Shown here: positions 33,880-41,388 of the stretch, piece after piece | How positions within the stretch are numbered: the first letter of the stretch is position 1 | Layout of the letters: each line of letters begins with the position of its first letter | Source of the DNA: Rhizobiaceae bacterium | GTDB lineage: Bacteria; Pseudomonadota; Alphaproteobacteria; Rhizobiales; Rhizobiaceae | Direction: 5' to 3' | Assembly: GCA_023953775.1 (NCBI GenBank) | Contig: JAMLJD010000002.1 | Coordinates: 103,245-144,632 of the forward strand | DNA: 41,388 nucleotides | The notes under the pieces: generated by a model | Told to the model about the DNA's origin: nothing | The model's database searches: none | What the model saw: only the letters and a program-made list of their open reading frames with translations | Program-made: the position numbers and the translations under genes

Positions 33880-34670
33880 CAGGCGCAGATGCGGTTCCGG
33901 CCCATGCGCTTGGCCTGATAGAGAAGTTTGTCGGCGCGGCGATAGAACTCCTCGGCGGATTCCTTACCGTCCCAGACCGCAAGTCCCACGCTCGTGGTGA
34001 CCTTGAGCCTGACATTGCCTGTCACGACCGCAAGTCCAGCGACCGCCTTGCGGATCCGCTCGGCAAGCTTGGACAGCATGTCGACATCCATGTTCGGAGC
34101 GACCACGGCAAACTCCTCTCCGCCGAGGCGGGCAACGACATCGTGATATCGCGTCAGGTCGCGCAAGCAGTTGGCCACCTCGCGCAGCACCTGATCGCCA
34201 ATATCGTGTCCGTGCGTATCGTTGACCTGTTTGAAATGGTCGAGGTCGAGGATCATCAGCCCGACGGGCTTCTCGATCCTTCGGAACTCTTCGAGATATT
34301 CCCGCAGGGCATCGTCGAAATAGCGCCGGTTCTGCATGCCGGTCAGCGGATCGGTCAGCGCGGCATGCTCGAGCGTCTCGGAGCGCGCGCTGAGCGATTC
34401 CGTCATCGCACGCAGCTTGCCCTCTTCCTTCAACTGGGTCCGGATCTGCGGATAGATGAGGAAAATGCCGAAGAACAGCGCCGTCGCGAGCAGGACGCCG
34501 GACGCGAAGATCAGTGTTCCGAGCTGGGAGATCGGCGTCAGCTCGTCTGGCCGCCCGAGCGCGCCGATCGTCGTCGTCAGCACGTTGTGCGCATAGACGT
34601 TGAGCACGCAAGCTCCGGAAACCAGCGTGACGAACACGAAGAACGCCGTCTCGGATTTGTGAAATCGCAT
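33879..34670 (-). CDS. Membrane diguanylate cyclase (GGDEF domain)
   Basis: A 263-residue protein that makes cyclic di-GMP from two GTP. Two membrane segments (about 9-27 and 52-73) enclose a periplasmic loop of only about 25 residues, too short for a classical sensor domain. A coiled linker (about 80-104) leads to the GGDEF domain: DPLTGMQNRRYFDDAL, LDLDHFKQVNDTHGHDIGD, and the active site GGEEF (183-187), all intact. The inhibitory I-site RYHD (174-177) sits five residues before it, so product inhibition is expected. The ATG at 34670 precedes the first TM; a longer frame to 34745 is not supported. It converges with the HerA-like gene. The PilZ protein at 10333-10653 is a possible but unlinked receptor. 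Confidence 0.92.
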   Translation of the reverse strand: MRFHKSETAFFVFVTLVSGACVLNVYAHNVLTTTIGALGRPDELTPISQLGTLIFASGVLLATALFFGIFLIYPQIRTQLKEEGKLRAMTESLSARSETLEHAALTDPLTGMQNRRYFDDALREYLEEFRRIEKPVGLMILDLDHFKQVNDTHGHDIGDQVLREVANCLRDLTRYHDVVARLGGEEFAVVAPNMDVDMLSKLAERIRKAVAGLAVVTGNVRLKVTTSVGLAVWDGKESAEEFYRRADKLLYQAKRMGRNRICA

Positions 34671-34787
34671 CAGGTCCCCATAACCAGCACCTGTCGGACT
34701 ATGGCTGGCCGGGACCTTACACCCGGTTAATTTCAGCAACCGCAACGCGAAAAATAACGCAAGGTAAGCTTCGCGGGACGAGCCCGT

Positions 34788-35702
34788 TCAGCGAAGTCGC
34801 CGCACAAGTTCCTCGGCGGACGAGACGCGCTGCCAATGCGGACCGAACTGGTTGCGAAACCACGTCATTTGCCGCTTCGCATATTGCCGCGTCGCAGCTT
34901 TCGCCCGGTCGATCGCATCCGCGGCCGGCATTGTCCCGGCCTCTACCGCCATAAGCTCGCGAACGCCGATCGCCTTCATGGCCGGCATCGCCGGATCGAG
35001 CTCCAATCGCGCCAGAGCGCGTGTTTCCGCCGGTGCGCCGTCATCGATCATGGCGTCGAACCGCTGCTCGATACGCGCGTGCAAGGCCGCACGGTCAGGC
35101 TCGAGCACGAAGGCCAACGCGTCGTCGAGGCTGACGAGCGGCCGACCGGGCATTGCCTGATGAGTGCGGATCGATATGCCGGTCGCTTCCAGCACCTCGA
35201 GCGCGCGCACGATGCGCTGGCCGTCGGATGCACGGATTTCCGCGGCGGATTCCGGGTCCTGTTCGGCGAGGACCCGATGCAACCTTAGCGCGCCGTCCTC
35301 CGCGAGCCTTGCGCGCCATCGTTGCCGCATGCCGTCGGGTATTTCCGGCATGTCCGACAAGCCCTCCACCAGCGCCCGGAAATAGAGCCCCGTCCCGCCG
35401 ACGAAGATCGGCCTGCGCTCCGCCAACTGGCCGGCGTCGATCAGCGCACGTACGTCCCGGGCCCAGCGGCCGGTGGAATAGGGTTCGGACGGATGGACAT
35501 GCCCGTAAAGGCGATGCGGTGCTGCCGCGAGATCGGCATCGTCCGGGCGCGCCGTCAGCACGCGCAGGACCGAATAGACCTGCATGGAATCGGTGTTGAC
35601 GATGACCCCGTCGAGCCGGCGAGCGAGTTCGAGAGCGGCGCGCGACTTGCCGCTGGCTGTCGGTCCCGCTATCAGGATCGCGCCTTTCACCATGCCCGTC
35701 AT
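34788..35702 (-). CDS. miaA: tRNA dimethylallyltransferase
   Basis: A 304-residue enzyme that adds a dimethylallyl group to N6 of A37 in tRNAs reading UNN codons. Motifs: P-loop ILIAGPTASGKSRAALELA (residues 9-27), VNTDSMQVY, RLYGHVHPSEPYSTGRWARD, PIFVGGTGLYFRALVEGL, and the C-terminal AIGVRELMAVEAG and KAATRQYAKRQMTWFRNQ. Start choice: ATG 35702 and ATG 35693 are both plausible; ATG 35726 would overlap the serB start codon on the other strand. Divergent from serB with only 22 bases between starts, so each promoter probably lies inside the other's 5' coding or leader region. The downstream cyclase gene is on the same strand about 118 bases away. Confidence 0.94.
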   Translation of the reverse strand: MTGMVKGAILIAGPTASGKSRAALELARRLDGVIVNTDSMQVYSVLRVLTARPDDADLAAAPHRLYGHVHPSEPYSTGRWARDVRALIDAGQLAERRPIFVGGTGLYFRALVEGLSDMPEIPDGMRQRWRARLAEDGALRLHRVLAEQDPESAAEIRASDGQRIVRALEVLEATGISIRTHQAMPGRPLVSLDDALAFVLEPDRAALHARIEQRFDAMIDDGAPAETRALARLELDPAMPAMKAIGVRELMAVEAGTMPAADAIDRAKAATRQYAKRQMTWFRNQFGPHWQRVSSAEELVRRLR

Positions 35703-35724
35703 ATCCAGGTCCGCGGTTTTCTCC

Positions 35725-36612
35725 ATGCCCCTCGTCGCCACGCTGATCTCCGGTCGCGACTTCGAAATCGAAGCCGGGCTCGCCGATGCCGTCATCGCCG
35801 CCGTCAACGCCACCGGCATTGTCTGGCTCGCCCCCGGCGAGGCGATCGATCTTCAACTGCCGGGCGCGGCCGAGGCGGCCAGCACTGAACGGTCGCTGCG
35901 CGACGTCTTGGGCAGCCTCCCCGTCGACGTCGTCGTGCAGCAATCGGAGGGCCGGCGCAAGAAGATGCTGATCGCCGACATGGATTCGACCATGATCGAC
36001 CAGGAATGCATCGACGAGCTGGCCGACGAGATCGGCATGAAGGCGCATGTTTCTGCCATCACAGCCCGCGCCATGAACGGCGAGATCGCCTTCGAGCCGG
36101 CGCTGCGCGAGCGCGTCGCACTGCTCAAGGGTCTCGACGTGGCGGTCATCGACCAAGTCATCGCCAACCGCATCACGCTCGCCCGCGGCGGCGCGGCGCT
36201 GGTTGCCACGATGCGCGCCAACGGCGCCTGGACGGCGCTCGTATCGGGCGGGTTCGAGCACTTCACGCGGCGCATCGGCGCCATGCTTGGCTTCGACGAA
36301 AACCGCGCCAACACGCTGCTTGCCCGGGACGGGCGGCTGTCGGGAACCGTTGCCGAGCCGATCCTCGGCCGCCAGGCAAAGGCCGAAGCGCTGCGCGAGA
36401 TCGCCGCGCGGCTCGGCATCGACCGCGACGCGGTGATCGCGGTCGGCGACGGTGCCAACGATCTCGACATGCTGGCGCTGGCCGGAAGCGGCGTCGCGCT
36501 TCACGCCAAGCCATCGGTCGCCGAACGAGCGGCAATCCGTATCGACCATGCGGACCTCACGGCCCTGCTCTACCTCCAGGGCTACCGCAAGGCCGAATTC
36601 GTCGGGGAATGA
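35725..36612 (+). CDS. serB: Phosphoserine phosphatase
   Basis: A 295-residue HAD-superfamily phosphatase for the last step of serine synthesis. The N-terminal 75 residues form an ACT-like regulatory domain (VATLISGRDFEIEAGLADAV ... VDVVVQQ). The catalytic part begins with DMDSTMIDQE: nucleophile D85 and acid D87 in DxDxT. Motif II is VSGGFEHFT (Ser), motif III contains the Lys of GRQAKAEALREIA, and motif IV is VGDGANDLDML with the Mg-binding Asp residues. The ATG at 35725 follows TTTTCTCC and lacks a strong Shine-Dalgarno. The stop codon forms one arm of a hairpin shared with the convergent protease gene (36610-36627). Confidence 0.95.
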   Translation: MPLVATLISGRDFEIEAGLADAVIAAVNATGIVWLAPGEAIDLQLPGAAEAASTERSLRDVLGSLPVDVVVQQSEGRRKKMLIADMDSTMIDQECIDELADEIGMKAHVSAITARAMNGEIAFEPALRERVALLKGLDVAVIDQVIANRITLARGGAALVATMRANGAWTALVSGGFEHFTRRIGAMLGFDENRANTLLARDGRLSGTVAEPILGRQAKAEALREIAARLGIDRDAVIAVGDGANDLDMLALAGSGVALHAKPSVAERAAIRIDHADLTALLYLQGYRKAEFVGE

Positions 36613-36627
36613 GGCCGGCGGGCCTCA
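36610..36627. terminator. Hairpin built from the two convergent stop codons (serB/degP)
   Basis: TGAGGCC (36610-36616) / GGCCTCA (36621-36627) around GGCG. The left arm begins with the serB TGA; the right arm contains the reverse complement of the degP TGA. No T run follows on either strand, so termination efficiency is doubtful, but it could protect both 3' ends. Confidence 0.45.
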
Positions 36628-38115
36628 GTCCATCCGAAGCGTCTCGAAGCGCAGCTCGCCGGTCTTGCTCGACAGCATCAGCAGCGCGTTCTTGCGGCCC
36701 TGACCCTTCAGCGCGGTGATCTGCTCGCGCGCGGACTGCGGCGAACTCACCGATTCCTGGGCGATCTCGGCGATCACCTCGCCGGCCTGGATGCCCTTTT
36801 CGGCCGCGGCGGAATTGGGCGCGACCTCGACGATCACGACACCCGAGACATCGTTCGATATCTCGAACCTGGCGCGCGTCTCGTCGTCGAGCGGGGCGAG
36901 CGTCATCCCGAGCACGTCGACCGTCTGTGCAACAGGCGCATCGCTCTCCGTCGCCGTCTCGGCGCTGGCGAGCTTCTCGCCCTCCTCCAGCCGGCCGAGC
37001 TTGACCTGAACGGTCTGCTCGACGCCCTTGCGCACGATCACCACGTCGACCAGCTTGCCGACCGGGCTCTCGGCGACGATGCGCGGCAGGTCGCGCATCG
37101 CAACGACGTCGCGCCCGTCGAACCGGACAATCACGTCCCCCGGCTCGATCGTGCCGTCGGCCACAGGTCCGCCATCCATGATGCCCGCGACCAGAGCGCC
37201 TTTCGCTGACTTCATGCCGAGGCTTTCTGCGATCTCGTCCGTCACCGGCTGGATCCTCACGCCGAGCCAGCCGCGCCGCGTCTCGCCGAACTCGCGCAAC
37301 TGGTCGACCACGTTGACGGCCAGCTTCGAGGGGATCGAGAAACCGATGCCGATCGAACCGCCCGACGGCGATATGATCGCGGTGTTGATGCCGATCACTT
37401 CGCCTTCCATGTTGAACAGCGGGCCGCCGGAATTGCCGCGGTTGATCGCCGCGTCGGTCTGGATGAAGTCGTCATAAGGGCCTGAATTGATGTCGCGGCC
37501 CCGTGCCGAGACGATGCCCACCGTCACGGATCCGCCGAGGCCGAACGGATTGCCGATCGCCATCACCCAGTCGCCAATGCGGATACCGTCGGAATCGCCG
37601 AACGCCACGGCGGTCAGCCTGTGCTGCGAGGGATCGATTTTCAGCACCGCGATATCGGTTTTCTGGTCGCGGCCGAGCAGTTCCGCCTTCAGCGTCACGC
37701 CGTCGGAGAAATTGACCTCGATCTCGTCGGCATCGGCAATCACGTGGTTGTTGGTGATCACGATGCCTTCCTCGGCATCGATCACGAAGCCAGAACCGAG
37801 CGAGTTGACCCGGCGCGGGGAATTGTCGCCCTGCTGCTGGCGGTCGCGGAAGAAATCGTCGAAGAAATCCTGGAATGGCGAACCCTCCGGCAGCTTCGGC
37901 ATCGGCACCTGGCCGCTGCTGGGGCCAACCTTCTGGGAGGTCGATATGTTGACCACCGCGCCGAGCAGCTTGTCGGCCAGGTCGGCGACAGACTGCGGGC
38001 CCTGCGCGTGCGCGGTCGAGACCAGCGGTGGCACAGGCCCGGCCGCCACAGCGAACAGCGCCGAAACCGCAAACAGCGCGCCGCGTATGCCGGCCCTTTT
38101 CAACATCGATGCCAT
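36625..38115 (-). CDS. degP: Periplasmic serine protease Do (DegP/HtrA)
   Basis: A 496-residue periplasmic protease/chaperone. The start at 38115 has GGAGG 8 bases upstream; the ATG at 38121 is too close to it. The signal peptide ends around AHA|QG (residue 37). The catalytic triad is complete: H124 in TNNHVI, D154 in QKTDIAVLKI and S229 in RGNSGGPL. Two PDZ domains follow (about 300-390, GWLGVRIQPVTDEIAESLG; about 410-495, with VIVEVAPNSAAAEKGIQAGEVI). A Gln-rich loop FRDRQQQGDNSPRR precedes the protease domain, as in the DegP L-A loop. It degrades or refolds damaged envelope proteins. It lies downstream of hflK-hflC-DUF2065 on the same strand, after a 124-base gap containing a hairpin. Confidence 0.95.
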   Translation of the reverse strand: MASMLKRAGIRGALFAVSALFAVAAGPVPPLVSTAHAQGPQSVADLADKLLGAVVNISTSQKVGPSSGQVPMPKLPEGSPFQDFFDDFFRDRQQQGDNSPRRVNSLGSGFVIDAEEGIVITNNHVIADADEIEVNFSDGVTLKAELLGRDQKTDIAVLKIDPSQHRLTAVAFGDSDGIRIGDWVMAIGNPFGLGGSVTVGIVSARGRDINSGPYDDFIQTDAAINRGNSGGPLFNMEGEVIGINTAIISPSGGSIGIGFSIPSKLAVNVVDQLREFGETRRGWLGVRIQPVTDEIAESLGMKSAKGALVAGIMDGGPVADGTIEPGDVIVRFDGRDVVAMRDLPRIVAESPVGKLVDVVIVRKGVEQTVQVKLGRLEEGEKLASAETATESDAPVAQTVDVLGMTLAPLDDETRARFEISNDVSGVVIVEVAPNSAAAEKGIQAGEVIAEIAQESVSSPQSAREQITALKGQGRKNALLMLSSKTGELRFETLRMD

Positions 38116-38202
38116 TCCCATTGCCTCCGCTTGTTCCCAGCGCTGCCCACAACGGGCCCGATGACGCGACTCGCCCGAAACTCCACAAGAAATACGGCGT
38201 GT

Positions 38203-38228
38203 TTGCGGCCCGCGAAAGCAGGCCGCAA
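38203..38228 (-). repeat. Hairpin between DUF2065 gene and degP
   Basis: TTGCGGCC (38203-38210) and GGCCGCAA (38221-38228), eight perfect pairs around a ten-base loop, start 12 bases after the DUF2065 gene end on the minus strand. Without a T run it may be a weak terminator or RNA stabiliser separating the hflKC transcript from degP. Confidence 0.5.
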
Positions 38229-38239
38229 TCAACTATGCG

Positions 38240-38425
38240 CTATCCCCGGACCAGCCAGACGATCAGGACACCGAGCGCGACGGCGATCACCCCGCCGGTG
38301 CGCAGCGCGCCCTCCGGCATGGCGATCACTTCGGCCGCCATGCGTTTGACCATGCGCGGGAAACCGCCATAGAGCAGCCCCTCGACGACCAGCACGAGGC
38401 CGATCGCCACGATCAGGTCCGCCAC
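38240..38425 (-). CDS. DUF2065 small membrane protein
   Basis: A 61-residue inner-membrane protein with two hydrophobic helices (about 3-19, LIVAIGLVLVVEGLLYG; about 43-60, TGGVIAVALGVLIVWLV) joined by a basic loop FPRMVKRMAAEVIAMPEG. This is the DUF2065 pattern, repeatedly found just downstream of hflC in proteobacteria and therefore probably linked to HflKC/FtsH or DegP function. It starts 3 bases after the hflC stop, so they are co-translated. Function is not established. Confidence 0.9.
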   Translation of the reverse strand: MADLIVAIGLVLVVEGLLYGGFPRMVKRMAAEVIAMPEGALRTGGVIAVALGVLIVWLVRG

Positions 38426-38428
38426 GCG

Positions 38429-39385
38429 CTACTGCCCGGCTTCGGGCGACGGTGTTGTGCTGCTCGTCAGGCCACCGGAGGGAGCCGGCTCGTCATTCGG
38501 GACATCCCGCTTCCCCGAAGCGTCTCCGAAGTAACGGAAGAAGTCCGAATCCGGCGACAGCAGCATCGTCGTGCCCTCACCCTCGAGCGCCTGGCGATAG
38601 GCGGCCATCGATCGGTAGAACTCGAAGAAGCCCTCGTCGCGCGAGAAGGCGTCGGCGAAGACGGCGTTGCGCTCGGCCTCGCCCTCGCCGCGCAGGATCT
38701 CGGACTCCTTCTGGGCGGCGGCCAGGATCTCGACCACCTCGCGGTCGGCGCGCGCCCTGATGCGCGCTGCCGCCTCGCGACCACGCGCCCGCAGCCTCTC
38801 GGCTTCGGCAAGGCGCTCGGCCTTCATGCGGTCATAGGTCTGCTGCGACACCTCGTCGGTGAGGTCGGTCCGCCGGATGCGCACGTCCGCGATCTCGATG
38901 CCCAGCGAATTCGCGTCGGGCCGAAGCTGGTCGCGCACTTCGCGCATCATCGAGCCACGCTCTTCCGACAACGCGGCCTCGAAGCCGCGCAGGCCGTAGA
39001 CCCGGCGCAGCGCCGCGTCGAGACGAGTCCTGAGCCGCTGCTCGGCGAGTTGCAGGCTGCCCGAGACGGTCTGGCGGAACAGTCGAGGATTGGAGATCCG
39101 GTAGGCGACGAACGCGTCGACCTCGTAGAACTTGCCGCCCGAGACCTGCACGCGGATATTGTCCAGGTCGAAGCGGAGGATGCGGTCCTCGATGATCTGC
39201 ACGTTGTCGGCTTCGACGAAGGCAAACGGCATCTTGAAGTAGATGCCCGGCTCCGTCTTGACGTCGACGATCTCGCCGAAGCGCAGCACGATGGCCTGCT
39301 GACGCTCGTTGACGACGAAGATCGACGAATAGAGCAGGAAAAGGATGATCGCGGCGGCGACCGCGATGACGGGCAGACGGCTCAT
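38429..39385 (-). CDS. hflC: FtsH protease modulator HflC
   Basis: A 318-residue SPFH-family membrane protein. One N-terminal membrane helix (about 5-24, PVIAVAAAIILFLLYSSIFV) precedes the band-7 domain: VNERQQAIVLRFGEIVDVKTEPGIYFKMPFAFVEADNVQIIEDRIL, then a coiled-coil rich in Arg/Glu/Ala (KAERLAEAERLRARGREAAARIRARAD) and EILRGEGEAERNAVFADAFSRDEGFFEFYRSMAAYRQAL, the HflC signature. With HflK it forms a large cage around FtsH and modulates proteolysis of membrane proteins. The start is ATG 39385, or the GTG directly before it at 39388, which overlaps the hflK stop codon (GTGA). The C-terminal tail is polar and Pro-rich. Confidence 0.95.
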   Translation of the reverse strand: MSRLPVIAVAAAIILFLLYSSIFVVNERQQAIVLRFGEIVDVKTEPGIYFKMPFAFVEADNVQIIEDRILRFDLDNIRVQVSGGKFYEVDAFVAYRISNPRLFRQTVSGSLQLAEQRLRTRLDAALRRVYGLRGFEAALSEERGSMMREVRDQLRPDANSLGIEIADVRIRRTDLTDEVSQQTYDRMKAERLAEAERLRARGREAAARIRARADREVVEILAAAQKESEILRGEGEAERNAVFADAFSRDEGFFEFYRSMAAYRQALEGEGTTMLLSPDSDFFRYFGDASGKRDVPNDEPAPSGGLTSSTTPSPEAGQ

Positions 39386-40494
39386 CACTGGTTTCCTCCC
39401 TGCTGCGTGCGGGTGCCGGTGTTGGTGCGGTTGTTGAGTTCCGGCAGCGGCAGATAGGGCACGACGCCCTGCCCGTTGCCCTGTTCCACGATCACCTTGT
39501 TGGAGCCCTTCAGCACCGATTCCATGGTCTCGAGAAACAGCCTCTTGCGGGTAACGTCCGGCGCCTTGGCATATTCGTCGTAGACGGAGACGAAGCGCTG
39601 CGCCTCACCCTGGGCCTCCAGCACCACACGGCTCTTGTAGGCCGACGCGGCTTCCTGGAGCTGGGCGGCCTCGCCGCGCGCCTGACCGAGCTTCTGGTTG
39701 GAATACTGGTTGGATTCTTCCACGAAGCGGTCCTCGTCCTGTTCGGCGCGCTGCACCTCGTCGAACGCGTCGGCAACCTCGCGCGGCGGGGCCGCGTCCT
39801 CGATGGAGATCGCGTTGACGGCGAGGCCCGTGCCGTAGTCGTCAAGCGTCGTCTGGACGATGTTGCGGACTTCCTCGGCAATGCCCTGGCGGTCGTCACG
39901 GAAAATATCCTGCGCCGGACGCCGGCCGACAACCTCGCGCACCGCGCTCTCGGCGATCTGGCGCACCATGTCGTCCGGACTGGCCACGTTGAAGAGATAG
40001 GCGCCGGGATTGACCATCTGGTAGGCGACGGAGAACTTCACGTCGACGATGTTCTGGTCGCCCGACAGCATCAGCCCCGAAGAGCCACCGCCGCGCACCT
40101 CGCCGATGTCGATCAGCTTTTCGGCGACGGACGCCTTCTCCACCGTCTCGACCGGCCACCAGTGGAAGTGCAGTCCGGGCTCGGAAATCTCGTCCTTCGG
40201 CTTTCCGAAGCGCAGTTCGACGGCGAGCTCGTCCGGCTGGACGGTGTAGATCGACTGGAACAGCCACAGACCGACAAGCGCCAGCCCGATCAGCGCGAAG
40301 GTCGCGGGGCTCGCGCCGCCACCGCCGGGCAGCGCCCGCTTCAGCCGGTCCTGCCCGCGTCGAATGATGTCTTCGAGATCGGGAGGCGATCCCTGCGGGC
40401 CGCTTGGACCGCGCGGCCCCTGACCCCAGGGTCCACCCCCATTGTTGCCGCCGCCCCAAGGGCCGCCGCCACCGCTCTGATTACTCCAGGGCAT
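39385..40494 (-). CDS. hflK: FtsH protease modulator HflK
   Basis: A 369-residue partner of HflC. The cytoplasmic N terminus is glycine- and tryptophan-rich (MPWSNQSGGGGPWGGGNNGG). The membrane helix is at about 66-83 (FALIGLALVGLWLFQSIY). The band-7/SPFH domain follows: VQPDELAVELRFGKPKDEISEPGLHFHWWPVETVEKASV, DQNIVDVKFSVAYQM, the RAEQDEDRFVEESNQYSNQKLGQARGEAAQL coiled-coil, and a C-terminal GVVPYLPLPELNN. The ATG at 40494 has AAGAGGAAACG immediately upstream. It is the first gene of hflK-hflC-DUF2065; its promoter should lie in the 155 bases before it (40495-40649). Confidence 0.96.
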   Translation of the reverse strand: MPWSNQSGGGGPWGGGNNGGGPWGQGPRGPSGPQGSPPDLEDIIRRGQDRLKRALPGGGGASPATFALIGLALVGLWLFQSIYTVQPDELAVELRFGKPKDEISEPGLHFHWWPVETVEKASVAEKLIDIGEVRGGGSSGLMLSGDQNIVDVKFSVAYQMVNPGAYLFNVASPDDMVRQIAESAVREVVGRRPAQDIFRDDRQGIAEEVRNIVQTTLDDYGTGLAVNAISIEDAAPPREVADAFDEVQRAEQDEDRFVEESNQYSNQKLGQARGEAAQLQEAASAYKSRVVLEAQGEAQRFVSVYDEYAKAPDVTRKRLFLETMESVLKGSNKVIVEQGNGQGVVPYLPLPELNNRTNTGTRTQQGGNQ

Positions 40495-40649
40495 CGTTTC
40501 CTCTTGTTCTGGAACGTGGTGCCTAGCTGAATCACACCCCGCCGGCCACCTTCATGTTTACGGTTATAGGGATGCCGGAAAGCGCTTTCAACGCGCCGCG
40601 CCCGCCGGGAACGTGCTTTCGCGGCGCTTGGCCGCACTCCACACCGATT

Positions 40650-41174
40650 TCACACCACCGTTCGGCGGCGTTCATAGACAACGTAGCGAGTCGCATGGTC
40701 ATCCTTTTCGCCGGCCGGCACGATGTTTTCCGATACCGGAATCCACTGCGCGGCGTCGATCGCGGGAAAGCACGTGTCGCCATCGATCTCCGCCTCGACA
40801 TGGGTGACGTGGAGCCGGTCGGCAAGCGGCAGCGCTTCGGCATAGACCTGTCCGCCGCCGACGACGCAGATTTCGTCTCCCGTCGCCAGGCAGCGCGCGC
40901 GCGTTCTGGCAAGCGTCAGCGCAGCGCCGAGCGAGGTGACGACCGAAGCGCCGGGCGCGTCGTAGGAGATATCGCGCGAAATCACGATGTTCTCGCGGCC
41001 GGGCAACGGCCGCTTCGGAAAGCTCTCCCAGGTCTTGCGTCCCATCACGATCGGCTTTCCCAGGGTGATCGCCTTGAAGCGCCTGAGATCGGTGGACTGG
41101 CGCCATGGCAGTCCACCCTCACGGCCGATGACGCCGTTGCGCGCAATCGCGACGACCAGGGATATCGTTGTCAT
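40650..41174 (-). CDS. folA: Dihydrofolate reductase
   Basis: A 174-residue enzyme reducing dihydrofolate to tetrahydrofolate with NADPH. Diagnostic segments: ISLVVAIARNGVIGREGGLPW (N-terminal strand and Met20-loop region), the catalytic acid D29 in RQSTDLRRFKAITLGKPIVMGRKTWESF, PLPGRENIVISRD, ICVVGGGQVYAEALPLADRL (NADPH loop) and the closing strand DDHATRYVVYERR. The ATG is at 41174. It starts 12 bases after the partial upstream gene, so the two are probably co-transcribed. Thymidylate synthase, its usual partner, is not in the window but may lie beyond the edge. Confidence 0.95.
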   Translation of the reverse strand: MTTISLVVAIARNGVIGREGGLPWRQSTDLRRFKAITLGKPIVMGRKTWESFPKRPLPGRENIVISRDISYDAPGASVVTSLGAALTLARTRARCLATGDEICVVGGGQVYAEALPLADRLHVTHVEAEIDGDTCFPAIDAAQWIPVSENIVPAGEKDDHATRYVVYERRRTVV

Positions 41175-41186
41175 CGTGCCTGCGCC

Positions 41187-41388
41187 TCAGTTCTCGAACT
41201 TGCGCAACAGCAGGATCTCGATGTCGTTCTCCGGATAGAAGTCCTGGTAGGACACCTCGAACGTCGTCGGTCCGGTCTTCTTCACGCCATCGCCGCAGAA
41301 AGACACGAGATTGGCGGTGTCGCCCTTGTCGATGGTGAGGTGGAACCGCCCGATCGTCGACGCCCAGTTGGCGCCGGTCTTAAGCACA
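41187..41388 (-). CDS. DUF4424-like protein, C-terminal part (5' end outside window)
   Basis: The minus-strand frame ends at 41187 and continues past the window edge; about 67 C-terminal residues are visible (LKTGANWASTIGRFHLTIDK ... LVSFCGDGVKKTGPTTFEV ... DFYPENDIEILLL). The pattern of Gly-Arg-Phe strand, SFCG, then TTFE ... F.PE.D matches the C-terminal part of DUF4424 proteins, secreted beta-rich proteins of unknown function. No start can be given. It is 12 bases upstream of folA. Confidence 0.6.
   Translation of the reverse strand, partial: VLKTGANWASTIGRFHLTIDKGDTANLVSFCGDGVKKTGPTTFEVSYQDFYPENDIEILLLRKFEN

Overview
The window is GC-rich chromosomal DNA from an alphaproteobacterium, most likely order Hyphomicrobiales (Rhizobiales), Phyllobacteriaceae/Rhizobiaceae-like. 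The evidence is two BA14K-family proteins, the housekeeping block folA - hflK - hflC - DUF2065 - degP / serB / miaA with ilvB-ilvH and tetR-ilvC nearby, a class I KARI, and small proteins carrying the NGGPPLDD motif. No IS element, prophage, integrase or CRISPR array was seen. Coding density is high, and most apparent long antisense frames are GC-driven shadows.

Layout. 1-2039: the cut-off 3' end of a Baeyer-Villiger monooxygenase gene (minus) and a SnoaL-fold protein. 2247-2391: tRNA-Lys(CUU) with a readable promoter. 2525-7048: a small secreted protein, a PhzF-family protein (minus) and a MacA/MacB-type tripartite efflux operon (adaptor, ATPase, permease). 7057-8885: a Nudix-like protein and an EEP-fold hydrolase, coupled on the minus strand. 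9053-10269: two tandem BA14K proteins closed by a strong hairpin. 10333-12978 (minus): PilZ protein, PLP aminotransferase, methyltransferase. 13096-15133: ilvC with a tandemly repeated 3' end, and an upstream tetR with a candidate operator. 15351-16349: a second EEP-fold protein. 16346-19051: monooxygenase and HxlR regulator (minus), divergent from a QorB-like reductase. 19191-24318: pepT, pdxJ (minus), a SpoIIAA/STAS-like protein, a RecD-like helicase (minus), then a one-lobe solute-binding-like lipoprotein translationally coupled to a CDF transporter. 24329-27895: membrane-anchored hypothetical (minus), GH9 glucanase with a CBM-like N terminus, LysE exporter (minus) with a palindromic operator. 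28019-30655: ilvBH preceded by a leader-peptide attenuator. 30663-31580: XRE-cupin regulator plus a coupled small protein. 31753-34670: HerA-like ATPase and a membrane diguanylate cyclase (minus). 34788-41388: miaA, serB, degP, DUF2065, hflC, hflK, folA and a partial DUF4424 gene.

How the genes connect. ilvB, ilvH and ilvC supply the first two common steps of branched-chain amino acid synthesis. ilvBH appears to be controlled by translation of a 17-codon leader rich in Ile, Leu and Val, whereas ilvC lies just downstream of a TetR gene. HflK/HflC, DUF2065 and DegP form an envelope protein quality-control block. The less ordinary items are the ilvBH attenuator, which looks nearly leaderless; the SBP-like lipoprotein/CDF pair, in which both partners depart from their families; the duplicated ilvC terminator region; and three clear palindromic operators (LysE, XRE-cupin, TetR). 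All functional statements come from reading motifs by eye, with no database search.
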